DNA of 40,008 bases from an uncultured Bacteroidota bacterium (GTDB lineage: Bacteria > Bacteroidota > Bacteroidia > AKYH767-A > JABDAW01), in NCBI GenBank assembly GCA_903844645.1, contig CAIMUP010000115.1, forward strand, positions 1-40,008. The letters are read 5' to 3'. The position numbers and the translations under genes were made by a program. Shown piece after piece: positions 1-8,423 of the stretch (position 1 is the first letter of the stretch; every line of letters starts with the position of its first letter). Under the pieces are notes generated by a model. It was not told the DNA's origin. It saw only the letters and a list, made by a program, of their open reading frames with translations, and did no database searches.

Positions 1-32
1 GAACTTTGCACCTGTCAGGATGTTTGGACATT
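1..32. repeat. Tail of a dispersed repeat element (cut by window edge)
   Basis: The block CACCTGTCAGGATG at 9-22 also occurs at 8678-8691, where it ends the dispersed C-rich element that starts at 8424. In both places a 21-bp-period array follows within about 30 bp. The rest of this copy lies outside the window, so its extent is inferred from the one shared block. Confidence 0.5.
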
Positions 33-52
33 AAAACCTCCTTTTTAGCTGT

Positions 53-197
53 AAAAGAACATTTGGAGGCAAACGGAATTCCGCGGAGCTCCAAAAGTCA
101 ATATTTAGAGGTAAACGGAATTCCGTTTGCCTCCAAAAGTCAACATTTAGGACTTTGCGGAATTCCGTTTACCTCCAAAAGTCGATATTTAATGGGA
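53..197. repeat. Tandem array A, 42-bp period made of two 21-bp halves
   Basis: The AAAAG that opens each unit recurs at 53, 93, 135 and 177 (spacings 40, 42, 42). One 21-bp half carries AAAAGTCAAYATTTA. The other carries the 10-bp palindrome CGGAATTCCG or a variant. The open frame across it (6-305) is not believed to be a gene, because it is only an open path through repeats. The array lies upstream of the PGI/PMI gene. Confidence 0.85.
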
Positions 198-306
198 TTC
201 GGAAAAGAGAAATCCTTTTTCGCTGAATCGGCGACCTCTGACCATCACACCCGAAACTTTAAACCCTTTTTGGTTGGGATTGCTGAAAAAAACATCCTGA
301 AATAGC

Positions 307-314
307 TATCTTTG
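307..314 (+). promoter_or_regulatory. Bacteroidota -7 element TATCTTTG
   Basis: TATCTTTG matches the Bacteroidota -7 consensus TAnnTTTG and lies 24 nt before the ATG at 339. A TTG at 280-282 is 24 bp upstream, wider than the usual 19-21, so the -33 element is uncertain. Confidence 0.55.
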
Positions 315-338
315 CGGGCTTAAAAATGTATTTGATTT

Positions 339-1322
339 ATGAATGATTTAATTGCTGATTTCAGTAAACAACTAATGGAGGCTATCGCTATTGGCGAGGC
401 TGCTAAACTTTCGCATAGCGAATGTATGATTCGGAATGTTTTGATAACGGGGCTGGGTGGCTCGGGTATCGGTGGGACGATTATCTCGGAACTGGCGGCT
501 TCGGGGTGTCCGGTGCCTGTGGTGGTGAATAAGGATTATTTTTTGCCGGAATTTGTGAATGAAGAGACGCTGGTTATCGTAAGTTCGTATTCGGGCAATA
601 CGGAGGAGACGGTTTGCGCGATGGAAATTGCAATGAAGCGAGGGGCTAAGGTGGTTTGTATTACCTCTGGCGGGAAGGTTTTGGAGCTGGCGGAAGATAA
701 TGGGATTGATCATATCGTAGTTCCTGGGGGGATGCCGCCGCGGGCTTGCTTTGGGTATTCTTTTACGCAGCTTCTTTATGTTTTTAATTTCTTTGGATTG
801 ATTGGTGAAGGGTTTAAAGCGGACTTGGGAAGGGCTGTTGCGTTGATTGATCGGGAAGAAGAAAATATTCAATACGAAGCGAAGGAAGTGGCGAGGAAGT
901 TGGTGAATAAGATTCCGATAATTTATACCGTGGCGAGCTATGAGGGGGTTGCGATTCGGCTTCGTCAGCAGATTAATGAGAACTCGAAGATGCTTTGCTG
1001 GCATCATGTGATTCCAGAGATGAATCATAATGAATTGGTAGGCTGGACGGAGAAAAGCGAGCATTGGGCGGTGGTGATATTGCGGAATGATAATGACTTT
1101 GAACGTACACAGAAGCGGATTGAGATTAATAAAGAAGTGATTAAGAAATACACGGATAATATTACGGAAGTTTATTCGAAAGGGGAATCGGTTATTGAAA
1201 GGAGTATTTATTTGATTCATCTTGGGGATTGGATTTCGTGGCACTTGGCGGATATGAAACAGATAGATGCGACGGAAGTGAATGTGATAAATTTCCTGAA
1301 GAATACTTTAGCGGGTAATTGA
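339..1322 (+). CDS. Bifunctional phosphoglucose/phosphomannose isomerase (SIS-domain family)
   Basis: This 327-aa cytosolic sugar-phosphate isomerase is expected to interconvert fructose-6-P with glucose-6-P and mannose-6-P, feeding glycolysis and nucleotide-sugar synthesis. Two SIS-type sugar-phosphate regions are visible. GLGGSGIGG is at residues 38-46, SSYSGNTEE at 82-90 and a PGGMPPRACFGY stretch at 129-140, all typical of the short archaeal/Bacteroidota PGI/PMI group rather than classical PGI. The C-terminal domain holds the family-typical MNHNELVGW at 228-236, whose His is a likely ring-opening residue. The length fits the family (about 300-350 aa). A TAnnTTTG promoter lies 24 nt upstream, and lipB follows after 18 bp, so the two are probably co-transcribed. 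A 290-codon antisense open frame over this gene is a shadow. Confidence 0.9.
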   Translation: MNDLIADFSKQLMEAIAIGEAAKLSHSECMIRNVLITGLGGSGIGGTIISELAASGCPVPVVVNKDYFLPEFVNEETLVIVSSYSGNTEETVCAMEIAMKRGAKVVCITSGGKVLELAEDNGIDHIVVPGGMPPRACFGYSFTQLLYVFNFFGLIGEGFKADLGRAVALIDREEENIQYEAKEVARKLVNKIPIIYTVASYEGVAIRLRQQINENSKMLCWHHVIPEMNHNELVGWTEKSEHWAVVILRNDNDFERTQKRIEINKEVIKKYTDNITEVYSKGESVIERSIYLIHLGDWISWHLADMKQIDATEVNVINFLKNTLAGN

Positions 1323-1340
1323 TTGTAGGTTTATTATAAG

Positions 1341-2048
1341 ATGCAAAAAGTAATCTTCAAAGATCTGGGTACGATTGATTATAAAGAGGCTTGGGAGTAT
1401 CAGGAGCAGTTATTCGATGAAGTAATTCGGCGAAAGATGGAGAATAGAAACCTACCATTAGAGCAGCAATATCCTCCGTTGCATTACTTACTGTTCTGCG
1501 AACACCCGCATGTTTATACGCTTGGCAAGAGTGGGTCGGAAGATAATCTTTTGATTGATGAAGGCGGGCTGCAAACGAAGCAAGCTACGTTTTATAAGAT
1601 CAACCGTGGCGGGGATATTACCTATCATGGACCCGGGCAGATAGTGGGGTATCCTATCTTTGATCTCGATTATTTCTTTACGGATATTCATAAGTATTTG
1701 CGGTATTTGGAGGAAGCGATTATCCTTACACTCAATGATTACAACATCACGGCAGGCAGGATTGACGGGCTAACCGGTGTTTGGATTAATGATGATGATC
1801 CTATCAAAGCAAGAAAGATTTGTGCGTATGGAGTTCGTTGCAGTCGTTGGGTTACTATGCATGGTTTTGCTTTCAATGTGAATGTTGATTTGAGTTACTT
1901 TGGTAATATCGTTCCTTGTGGAATTACAGATAAAGCCGTTACATCAATGGAGAAGGAAGTGGGTCACAAAATGATTATCGAAGACGTAAAAGAGAAACTA
2001 AAAACACATATAAGTTCCTTATTTGAAATAGAGTTAATGGCTCAATAA
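1341..2048 (+). CDS. lipB: Lipoyl(octanoyl) transferase LipB
   Basis: LipB transfers the octanoyl group from acyl carrier protein to apo-lipoyl domains, the first step of endogenous lipoate synthesis in the cytosol. The 235-aa protein shows the family landmarks in order: HPHVYTLGKSG (55-65), RGGDITYHGPGQIVGYPIFDL (from 89), ARKICAYGV (157-165) with the active-site Lys at 159, MHGFAFNVN (173-181) and VPCGI (191-195) with the catalytic Cys at 193. All expected catalytic residues are present. It follows the isomerase by 18 bp and precedes the serine hydrolase by 6 bp, so these genes form a tight + strand group. LipA is not in the window. Confidence 0.95.
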   Translation: MQKVIFKDLGTIDYKEAWEYQEQLFDEVIRRKMENRNLPLEQQYPPLHYLLFCEHPHVYTLGKSGSEDNLLIDEGGLQTKQATFYKINRGGDITYHGPGQIVGYPIFDLDYFFTDIHKYLRYLEEAIILTLNDYNITAGRIDGLTGVWINDDDPIKARKICAYGVRCSRWVTMHGFAFNVNVDLSYFGNIVPCGITDKAVTSMEKEVGHKMIIEDVKEKLKTHISSLFEIELMAQ

Positions 2049-2054
2049 ATTAAT

Positions 2055-3233
2055 ATGAATATGACAAACAATAACAAGCAAAATATTTTTCTCCGCATCA
2101 TCAAAGGTATTGTGCAATGGGTGCTTTACATCTTTCTCTTGCTGAATATCTTCATCATCGGCAGTGGTAAATTATACCTCTACAAAGCCATCATCTATAA
2201 CTTCCCGAAGATAGATAACAAAGAGATTTTTGTACATAGGATAGTTGCAACCGGCACTGGTATTGAATTCCCGATGTCATCAGATTATTGCAAAACACCC
2301 TTGCCAAAGGAGTTGAATGAAACATTGGAGTCATTAAAGAGCGTTGCTTTTGTTGTGATCAAAGATGATTCGATTAACTATGAAAAGTATTGGGATGGCT
2401 ATGGAAAGGATTCTTATTCTAATTCCTTTTCCATGGCAAAGACAGTTGTTGGAATACTGATAGGCATTGCGATTGATGAGGGCAAGATCAAGAATGTTGA
2501 TCAACCGGTGAGTGATTTTCTTCCACAATTTAAGGATGGATTAGCAGCGAAACTAACCATCAAACATCTTCTTACAATGAGCTCTGGCACCAATTGGAAT
2601 GAGAGTTATTCTAATCCTCTTTCTGTAACAACAGAGGCATATTACGGCTCTAATATTCCAAAGTTAGTTGCAAATATGAAAGTCGTTGATGAGCCAGGGA
2701 AAGTATATAAATACTTGAGTGGAAACACCTTAGTCCTTGCAGCCATCTTAGAGAAAGCAACCAAAATGAAAGTCAGTGATTATGCATCAGAGAAGTTGTG
2801 GAAGCCGCTTGGGGCGGTCAATTCCGCTGAATGGGCTTTGGATAAAAAGGATGGTGAAGAGAAAGCATATTGCTGCTTCTTCTCGAATGCAAGAGACTTT
2901 GCTCGCATCGGAGAATTGTATCTTCACAAAGGCAATTGGAATGGTAAGCAAATCGTCTCCGAAGAATATGTGAAGCATTCCATCCAACCAGCCGATTTGA
3001 AGGATGACGAAGGTAACCAGATAGATCATTATGGTTATGCGTGGTGGTTAATTAATCGCAAGGGGCATCAGGTGTTTTATGCACGAGGAATCTTGGGGCA
3101 ATATGTTTTTGTGATTCCCGATAAGAAGATTGTTGCTGTAAGGTTAGGAAAGAAACGAGGTAAGGTTAATGGTAAATTTACATACTCCGACATACAGGCT
3201 TATGTGGATGGAATTCTCGAAATGTACCAATAG
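2055..3233 (+). CDS. Membrane-anchored serine hydrolase, beta-lactamase/6-aminohexanoate-dimer hydrolase type
   Basis: This 392-aa penicillin-binding-like serine hydrolase has one N-terminal membrane segment (about residues 18-47), so the catalytic domain should face the periplasm. The nucleophile motif is S126-M-A-K129 (SxxK). The segment HLLTMSSGTNW (171-181) and the Y220-L-S-G-N box are typical of the class C-like group that includes 6-aminohexanoate-dimer hydrolase and EstB-type esterases. A late HxG-like motif was not assigned with confidence. The natural substrate cannot be read from sequence: ester, amide or peptide are all possible. The start at 2055 sits 6 bp after lipB; a second Met two codons later is an alternative. 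Confidence 0.85.
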   Translation: MNMTNNNKQNIFLRIIKGIVQWVLYIFLLLNIFIIGSGKLYLYKAIIYNFPKIDNKEIFVHRIVATGTGIEFPMSSDYCKTPLPKELNETLESLKSVAFVVIKDDSINYEKYWDGYGKDSYSNSFSMAKTVVGILIGIAIDEGKIKNVDQPVSDFLPQFKDGLAAKLTIKHLLTMSSGTNWNESYSNPLSVTTEAYYGSNIPKLVANMKVVDEPGKVYKYLSGNTLVLAAILEKATKMKVSDYASEKLWKPLGAVNSAEWALDKKDGEEKAYCCFFSNARDFARIGELYLHKGNWNGKQIVSEEYVKHSIQPADLKDDEGNQIDHYGYAWWLINRKGHQVFYARGILGQYVFVIPDKKIVAVRLGKKRGKVNGKFTYSDIQAYVDGILEMYQ

Positions 3234-3247
3234 AATATTAATAAATC

Positions 3248-3652
3248 ATGTTAAAAGATATACCAAAGTTAGAAGTTGAAGATGTGGCGATTGCCATTGT
3301 GGAGGAGGAGAACGAACTCGCCGAAAAGATTTGGAATGTGTATTTCATTAACCTGAAAGATGTGTTGTTAGAGACTGTGATGGTTACCTCAAAGGGCTAT
3401 GGAACTACGCTTGGCGAGGAAGTCAAGACGAGCACGCTTCGTCATTTGTTGGGGGATGTTGAGCCGCAATCATACCTCATGATTGAACCGATTATGGATA
3501 ATCTTTTCTGCCTCGACAATGAGTTCTGGGTGAGCTTTGTGCTGGATGGGAATATCTATGATAAGAAATATGTATTCCCGGCAGATACGATCGTGGAGGA
3601 GCAGTATATCAACATCCCTTTGGTGGATAAATCGGGTGTTATGATTAAATAA
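3248..3652 (+). CDS. Conserved-looking small hypothetical protein (134 aa)
   Basis: The product is acidic and soluble, with no signal peptide or membrane segment. It has alternating beta-like hydrophobic strands (AIAIVEEENELAEKIWNVYFINL, cut here into its opening part at residues 13-35) and ends in an IPLVDKSGVMIK-type tail. I cannot assign a family or reaction. It is very probably a real gene: it starts 14 bp after the serine hydrolase, ends 18 bp before the exonuclease, shares their codon use and fills the space between them. A single compact alpha/beta or beta domain is likely. The neighbours do not give a clear functional hint beyond probable co-transcription. Confidence 0.7.
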   Translation: MLKDIPKLEVEDVAIAIVEEENELAEKIWNVYFINLKDVLLETVMVTSKGYGTTLGEEVKTSTLRHLLGDVEPQSYLMIEPIMDNLFCLDNEFWVSFVLDGNIYDKKYVFPADTIVEEQYINIPLVDKSGVMIK

Positions 3653-3670
3653 TTTTTCTATCTATCTATC

Positions 3671-4387
3671 ATGCAAGCTAAATTCAACCTCGAAAACATT
3701 CTCTTCCTCGACATAGAAACCGTTCCACAGCAGCCTACTTTCGATAAAGTTTCGGAGCGGATGAAAGAACTATGGGCTGTGAAAACGATGCAGCGAAGGA
3801 AGGATAACGAGACTCCCGAAGAATTCTATAAAAGTGCCGGCATCTTCGCCGAATTCGGGAAGATAATTTGTATTTCGGTGGGGTATTTTAAGATGACGAA
3901 GGACGGTAAGACCTTCCGTATTACCTCGTTTTCGGGGGATGATGAATTCATGGTGCTGAAAGATTTCTTCCAACTTCTCAACCAGCATTACAATAAGAAA
4001 GAGAGTGCCCTCTGTGCTCACAATGGTAAGGAATTCGATTATCCGTTTCTTGCTCGGAGGGCTTTGATTAATGGGTTGAAATTGCCGATGGTATTGGATA
4101 TTGCAGGCTCCAAACCGTGGGAAAATCAACTTCTCGACACGATGGAGATGTGGAAATTCGGGGATTATAAAAGCTATACTTCACTCGTGTTATTAGCGGC
4201 GATATTTGATATTCCGACCCCGAAAGACGACATAGATGGCACCATGGTCGGCGGTATTTATTGGAAGGAACGCGACCTGAACCGGATCGTTACTTACTGC
4301 CAAAAAGATGTGCTCACGGTGGCGCAATTATTCCTTCGATTTCAGGGCGAGCCGCTGCTGGAAGGCGAGGAAATTAATATGGTATAA
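3671..4387 (+). CDS. Predicted 3'-5' exonuclease related to the PolB exonuclease domain
   Basis: The 238-aa protein is a stand-alone DEDDy-type RNase H-fold exonuclease, expected to remove nucleotides from DNA 3' ends using two metal ions. The three motifs are visible: LFLDIETVPQ (D14, E16; ExoI), AHNGKEFDYPFL (residues 115-126; D122; ExoII) and YCQKD (208-212; ExoIII, Tyr subtype). No polymerase domain follows, and the length matches the stand-alone PolB-exo2 family. It is the last gene of the + strand group. Its role in the cell (repair or end trimming) is inferred from the family and has no support from the neighbours. Confidence 0.85.
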   Translation: MQAKFNLENILFLDIETVPQQPTFDKVSERMKELWAVKTMQRRKDNETPEEFYKSAGIFAEFGKIICISVGYFKMTKDGKTFRITSFSGDDEFMVLKDFFQLLNQHYNKKESALCAHNGKEFDYPFLARRALINGLKLPMVLDIAGSKPWENQLLDTMEMWKFGDYKSYTSLVLLAAIFDIPTPKDDIDGTMVGGIYWKERDLNRIVTYCQKDVLTVAQLFLRFQGEPLLEGEEINMV

Positions 4388-4395
4388 CCTATCCT

Positions 4396-4467
4396 TTACA
4401 CGATCGGTTGCGGAATCCAGTCGCCCATTAATTCGCGGGCAATTTGTTTTAATTCTTCGTTGTTCAT
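4396..4467 (-). CDS. Putative 23-residue small ORF
   Basis: An ATG-started frame on the minus strand encodes 23 residues with an amphipathic start (MNNEELKQIARELMG) and a DWIPQPIV end, stopping 9 bp beyond the convergent exonuclease stop. The leader is A-rich (ATTAAAG before ATG). No clear TAnnTTTG promoter was found. The amino-acid pattern looks protein-like rather than random, resembling a leader-plus-tail peptide or a gene remnant. It is too short to classify. Confidence 0.3.
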   Translation of the reverse strand: MNNEELKQIARELMGDWIPQPIV

Positions 4468-4525
4468 CTTTAATTTTTTTAGTTAATTGTATAAATATTT
4501 AATTAGATTATGGCATATCAAAACC

Positions 4526-4565
4526 TATTTCAAGAATTACCAATCGGCAACAGATTCTTGAAATA
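4526..4565. repeat. Perfect inverted repeat, 12-bp stem and 16-nt loop
   Basis: TATTTCAAGAAT (4526-4537) pairs perfectly with ATTCTTGAAATA (4554-4565). It directly abuts the 21-bp array that starts at 4568, between convergent transcription units. It could act as a terminator for either strand, but no clean T-run follows. Confidence 0.6.
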
Positions 4566-4567
4566 AG

Positions 4568-4756
4568 GAAGCGTACTCCTACCAAAAAGAAGCGTACTGA
4601 TGTCATAAGGAAACATACTCTTGCCACAAGGAAACGTACTCTTGCCACAAGGAAGCGTACTCGTACCAAAAGGAAGCGTACTGATAGCATGAGGAAGCGT
4701 ACTCGTGCCAAAAGGAAGCGTACTGATGGCATGAGGAAACGTACTCGTGCCATGAG
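4568..4756. repeat. Tandem array B, nine 21-bp units
   Basis: Units begin every 21 bp from 4568 to 4736. The first half of each unit is nearly constant (GAAGCGTACT or GAAACGTACT). The second half varies among forms such as CTTGCCACAAG, CGTACCAAAAG and GATGGCATGAG. Two overlapping reverse-strand frames run through it, but they are seven-residue repeats with no independent sign of coding. It lies in the convergent gap between the exonuclease and pyrH. Confidence 0.95.
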
Positions 4757-4926
4757 TACGTTAGTGAATTTGAAATTTTCGGGAGCAATTTTTTGTAAAA
4801 TAGCACTCAAAAATTTCCCATTACAAGTTAAAAAGCGGTGTTTCGGGGAATAAAAGCTACGACTAGGGGGAATTTAATAACTGCTGCATCTCGGGATGAA
4901 ATTTTATTTAATTCCATACCGATGGT
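4757..4926. other. Noncoding spacer downstream of pyrH
   Basis: Between array B and the pyrH stop I see no gene, no strong hairpin and no promoter. The stretch is AT-rich with short purine runs. Confidence 0.6.
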
Positions 4927-5634
4927 TTAAAACTCCACCAATGTCCCGACGGTTTCGCCTTGTACTATCTTCATCAAATTCCCTATTTTGTTCATATCAA
5001 AGACGATGATGGGGAGTTTATTTTCATTGCAAAGCGTGAAGGCGGTAAGGTCCATAATGGTCAGTCCTTTCTGATAAACTTCATCGAATGAGATGGTGTC
5101 GTACTTCGTCGCGGTTTTATCTTTTTCAGGGTCGGCAGAATAAATTCCATCTACCCGAGTGCCTTTCATCACCACATCCGCCTCCACCTCGATAGCCCGA
5201 AGGCAGGCAGCGGTATCTGTGGTAAAATAAGGGTTTCCGGTACCTGCCCCGAATATTACGACCCGTCCTTTTTCGAGATGCCGAATGGCTCTCCGCTTTA
5301 TGTAAGGCTCGCAGATTTGTTCCATCTTGATCGCAGATTGCAATCTCGTATTGACCTCAATCCGTTCCAATGCCGATTGTAAAGCCATGCTGTTGATCAC
5401 CGTTGCGAGCATGCCCATATAGTCTCCCTGGACGCGATCTATGCCGGCTTCATCAGCCTGAATGCCACGGAAAATATTGCCGCCACCAATCACGATAGCG
5501 ACTTCCACACCATGATCTACGGTGTTCTTTATTTCATTGGCATATTGATTCAGAATATCATGGTCAATGCCGAATTGTTTGTTGCCCATCAGCGATTCGC
5601 CGCTAAGCTTCAGAAGGATTCTTTTGTATTTCAT
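4927..5634 (-). CDS. pyrH: Uridylate kinase (UMP kinase) PyrH
   Basis: PyrH phosphorylates UMP to UDP with ATP in pyrimidine nucleotide synthesis and belongs to the amino-acid kinase superfamily. The 235-aa length is typical. Visible landmarks are KLSGESLMG (9-17) at the N-terminus, the glycine loop GGGNIFRG (50-57), [13 protein letters not shown] in the middle (the family's Thr/Asp-rich substrate loop) and the [14 protein letters not shown] segment. It is a hexameric cytosolic enzyme in characterised bacteria. A TATATTTG element lies 29 nt upstream. It is on the same strand as the M1 aminopeptidase but has its own promoter in the 39-bp gap. Confidence 0.96.
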   Translation of the reverse strand: MKYKRILLKLSGESLMGNKQFGIDHDILNQYANEIKNTVDHGVEVAIVIGGGNIFRGIQADEAGIDRVQGDYMGMLATVINSMALQSALERIEVNTRLQSAIKMEQICEPYIKRRAIRHLEKGRVVIFGAGTGNPYFTTDTAACLRAIEVEADVVMKGTRVDGIYSADPEKDKTATKYDTISFDEVYQKGLTIMDLTAFTLCNENKLPIIVFDMNKIGNLMKIVQGETVGTLVEF

Positions 5635-5663
5635 AGGTCGCTTATATCTGTTATTACAGGTGG

Positions 5664-5671
5664 CAAATATA
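5664..5671 (-). promoter_or_regulatory. -7 element TATATTTG for pyrH
   Basis: On the minus strand TATATTTG fits TAnnTTTG and ends 29 nt before the pyrH ATG. It overlaps the 3' end of the aminopeptidase region. No well-spaced TTG was found at -33. Confidence 0.45.
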
Positions 5672-5673
5672 CT

Positions 5674-8352
5674 TTATTTCTCCCAAATCTTGGTGAGGTT
5701 CTTATCGGTTTCCGCTTTCTTTATTTGGGAGATAAGGTCGGTAAGGGATGTCTTTTGGAATTTATAATTACTGATTACTTCTTCCTTTTGTTTGATGCTG
5801 TTTTCATCTTTAGAAGCCTTCATCATCTCATCCAATTTCTTTTGTTCCTTACTTATTTTATCATCGTATATATCCCCCACATTCGACAATGCCTGCACCG
5901 CCGAAAGCTTTACCCACCACGGGCTGCCATGCCTTGCCACCTCTTCAAGCACCTTGATGCCGGCAGCGATCGTAGTATCTTCGCAGCGAGCCAAGAACTT
6001 GGAATAATCTGAAAGCATTTGATATTGTGCCAGCCCCTTCGTCCGCTTGAAACGCTTCTGGAAAAAGATATTCTGTGCATCCGTTCCATGCTCGGCATAG
6101 ATAGATGCAATGCCCTCAATAATACCCGAAGTGCTATCCTTTTCCATCGTCTTCGCTAATTCAAATCCTTGCGTTTCGCTCTTATTATATAAAGACTTCA
6201 ACGCCGCTACATCTACTTGGGAAGAAGGATCCAGCGTGGCAATCTTTTTATATAAAGGATACAACAAACTATCATCGAAGTTTTTCTCAATAGACTTTAT
6301 CGCTTCCGACCGTACCGATGGTTTTGCATCGTTTTGTGCTATCTCTATGAGCTTCTGTTTCATGGTCTCCTTCTTGGTATTATCAGGCGAATCATTGATG
6401 ACGCGATAGATCGCTTTCAATGCCAGGCTACGAATGGCGTGGTTCGGATCGGTCAATGCTTTTTCTATCGCATTAAGGACAATGGAGTCTCCGGTGCGAT
6501 CATAATTCTTCGTCAGTTTATTAATCCCTTCGTACCTGTCGAGATACAAGGGCGCATGTCGAAACATAAAATCCCATTCGGCTTGGGTATGTTCATCGGT
6601 CTTGGTGCAGAGCAACATTTTCTCTGCATCGAAGTTCACCAAATCGGGTTTCGAGGAGACATCAAAGGCGAACTCTTCCATCTTCTTCTCCATCCATATT
6701 TCATGGTGCTGTACTGCGCCATTCACATAAATATCCACCTTCACAGGCATCTTGTATAATGGGTTATCCTTGAGGTCTTGCTTCTGCTCGACGGTTAAGA
6801 TTTCTTTCTTGGTGGAAGAATCATATTGATAAGAAATATTCAATTCCACATGCCCATGATTCAGCCACCATTCATTAAAGAACCAGTTCATATCCTTACC
6901 CGTTACCTGCTCGAATGCGAGGCGAAGATTATGAATCTCGACCGAAGTAAACTTGTTGGTCGTAAGGTATAATTTCAGCGATGCGAAGAACGCTTCATCG
7001 CCTAGCACCTTCCGAAGCATGTGCAAGATTCTGCCTCCTTTTTGATAAGAGATACCATCGAACATATCTTCCTTATCATCGTAGTTGTACCTGATAACAT
7101 TGGGATCCTTCTGCCGCGAAACCATCAGGTACGTAGAGAGTGCATGGGTGAACTTTTGATCGGCATTATCCCTGCCATACTTGTTCTCATTCCACAGGTA
7201 TTCCCCGTAAGTCGCGAAGGATTCATTCAACGGAATATTCGACCACGATTCGCAAGTAACAAGGTCTCCAAACCAATGATGAAACAACTCGTGAGAGATA
7301 ACATCTTCATTGGTTTCATCCAATAATTCCCGATCATTTCGCTGAAGATATTCCCCATGCAACACGCAAGTGGTATTCTCCATAGCTCCCGAAATATAAT
7401 CCCTGACGACGATCTGCGAGAACTTCTCCCAAGGATAATCCACGCCCAATCGGGTAGAGAAAAACTCCAGCATCTCTGGCGTATGCCCGAAGATAGCCTT
7501 CGCATATTTCTCATACTCCGGCTCGACATAATAGTTCACATCAATATTCCGCCAATGGTCTTTCACGATGGCAAACTTCCCCACCGCGAACATCGAAAGG
7601 TAAGGCGCGGCAGGCAAGGTCTGCTTCCAAACATCCGTACGTGTACCATCCTCATTAGCCTTCGAGGACTTCAACAAACCATTCGACAGCGTTACATAAT
7701 TACTATCCACAGTAATGATTAATTCCTGCGTCATCCGCTCATTCGGAGCATCGAAAGTAGGAAACCAACACGAGTTCGATTCTGTCTCCCCTTGCGTCCA
7801 AATCTGTTTCGGTTTCAACGAATCCTTACCATCGGCATTAATAAAATACAAGCCCTTCGCATCGTTAATTGCAGCACTTCCTTTCACATCCTTCAAGTCA
7901 TTCGGCTTCGCGATATACCCGATAAAAACCTTCACCGTATCATCCCTCATAAACTCCTTCCCAAGAAAAATATGCAGCAACAACGAGTCGTAATAATACG
8001 GAATAGCCCAATGCCCGCCACTACTCGTTACCATCGAAACCTCCCCAATCTCAAACCCCTTCGCATCCAAAACCAAGCTATCGGTAGCATAAAAATACGG
8101 CTTAAAAGTAATCGTCGCTTTACCATACAGCCAAGCTTTATCCCAGTCCGGCTTCAGCTCCAGCCGCGTATCCAGAATATCCACCAACCGAGTCCGAGAA
8201 CCCCGATACACCTTCACTTCCTCCACCACCGGAGCCACGATCCCAGCACCATTCGCCGCATCATTATTCTTAGTAACAGTAGCCTTATTCGCCACCTTAC
8301 AACCAACCGCAACCGAAATCGCGACCAGCAAAACATAAATAGTATTCTTCAT
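5674..8352 (-). CDS. M1 family zinc aminopeptidase, lipoprotein
   Basis: This zinc metallopeptidase removes N-terminal residues from peptides. From the ATG at 8352 it is 892 aa. The N-terminus is a lipoprotein signal (MKNTIYVLLVAISVAVGC, lipidated Cys about 18), so it is probably anchored in the outer or inner membrane. The catalytic domain has GAMENT (322-327), the HELFH zinc motif (354-358) and, 18 residues on, the third ligand Glu in NESFATYGEYL (Glu about 377). The C-terminal third is helical and HEAT-like. An upstream TTG would add three residues, but TATCTTTG ends only 6 nt before the ATG, so the ATG is chosen and the transcript may be leaderless. Confidence 0.93.
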   Translation of the reverse strand: MKNTIYVLLVAISVAVGCKVANKATVTKNNDAANGAGIVAPVVEEVKVYRGSRTRLVDILDTRLELKPDWDKAWLYGKATITFKPYFYATDSLVLDAKGFEIGEVSMVTSSGGHWAIPYYYDSLLLHIFLGKEFMRDDTVKVFIGYIAKPNDLKDVKGSAAINDAKGLYFINADGKDSLKPKQIWTQGETESNSCWFPTFDAPNERMTQELIITVDSNYVTLSNGLLKSSKANEDGTRTDVWKQTLPAAPYLSMFAVGKFAIVKDHWRNIDVNYYVEPEYEKYAKAIFGHTPEMLEFFSTRLGVDYPWEKFSQIVVRDYISGAMENTTCVLHGEYLQRNDRELLDETNEDVISHELFHHWFGDLVTCESWSNIPLNESFATYGEYLWNENKYGRDNADQKFTHALSTYLMVSRQKDPNVIRYNYDDKEDMFDGISYQKGGRILHMLRKVLGDEAFFASLKLYLTTNKFTSVEIHNLRLAFEQVTGKDMNWFFNEWWLNHGHVELNISYQYDSSTKKEILTVEQKQDLKDNPLYKMPVKVDIYVNGAVQHHEIWMEKKMEEFAFDVSSKPDLVNFDAEKMLLCTKTDEHTQAEWDFMFRHAPLYLDRYEGINKLTKNYDRTGDSIVLNAIEKALTDPNHAIRSLALKAIYRVINDSPDNTKKETMKQKLIEIAQNDAKPSVRSEAIKSIEKNFDDSLLYPLYKKIATLDPSSQVDVAALKSLYNKSETQGFELAKTMEKDSTSGIIEGIASIYAEHGTDAQNIFFQKRFKRTKGLAQYQMLSDYSKFLARCEDTTIAAGIKVLEEVARHGSPWWVKLSAVQALSNVGDIYDDKISKEQKKLDEMMKASKDENSIKQKEEVISNYKFQKTSLTDLISQIKKAETDKNLTKIWEK

Positions 8353-8358
8353 CGGCGG

Positions 8359-8366
8359 CAAAGATA
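8359..8366 (-). promoter_or_regulatory. -7 element TATCTTTG abutting the aminopeptidase ATG
   Basis: TATCTTTG on the minus strand ends only 6 nt before the ATG at 8352, so the expected start of transcription falls at or next to the start codon. The heptamer hairpin at 8371-8420 covers the region where the -33 element should be; no clear TTG is seen there. Confidence 0.55.
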
Positions 8367-8370
8367 AAAA

Positions 8371-8420
8371 AGTTTAAAGTTTAAGGTTTTGAAGTACGGC
8401 AACAACCTCAAACTTTAAAC
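8371..8420. repeat. Heptamer-built inverted repeat (GTTTAAA/GTTTAAG type)
   Basis: The left arm GTTTAAAGTTTAAGGTT (8372-8388) pairs with AACCTCAAACTTTAAAC (8404-8420) with one mismatch and a 15-nt loop. The arms consist of 7-bp GTTTAAR units. Similar structures lie at 9054-9072, 9541-9592 and 10380-10473. It sits upstream of the aminopeptidase promoter. Confidence 0.8.
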
Positions 8421-8423
8421 CCA

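Noticed and set aside
372-1244. 290-codon antisense gene over the isomerase
   Set aside because: The sense strand encodes a clear PGI/PMI. The antisense product has a skewed composition and no domain.
4508-4810. Repeat proteins encoded by arrays (frames at 6-305, 4508-4810, 8426-8905, 19306-19617, 24067-24354, 34038-34346, 39735-39987)
   Set aside because: The frames stay open because 21 is divisible by three, often on both strands at once. They have no consistent start, and arrays D and I contain stops in several frames.
7792-8367. 191-codon antisense gene over the aminopeptidase start
   Set aside because: It lies opposite a well-supported gene and has low complexity rich in Arg, His and Ile.
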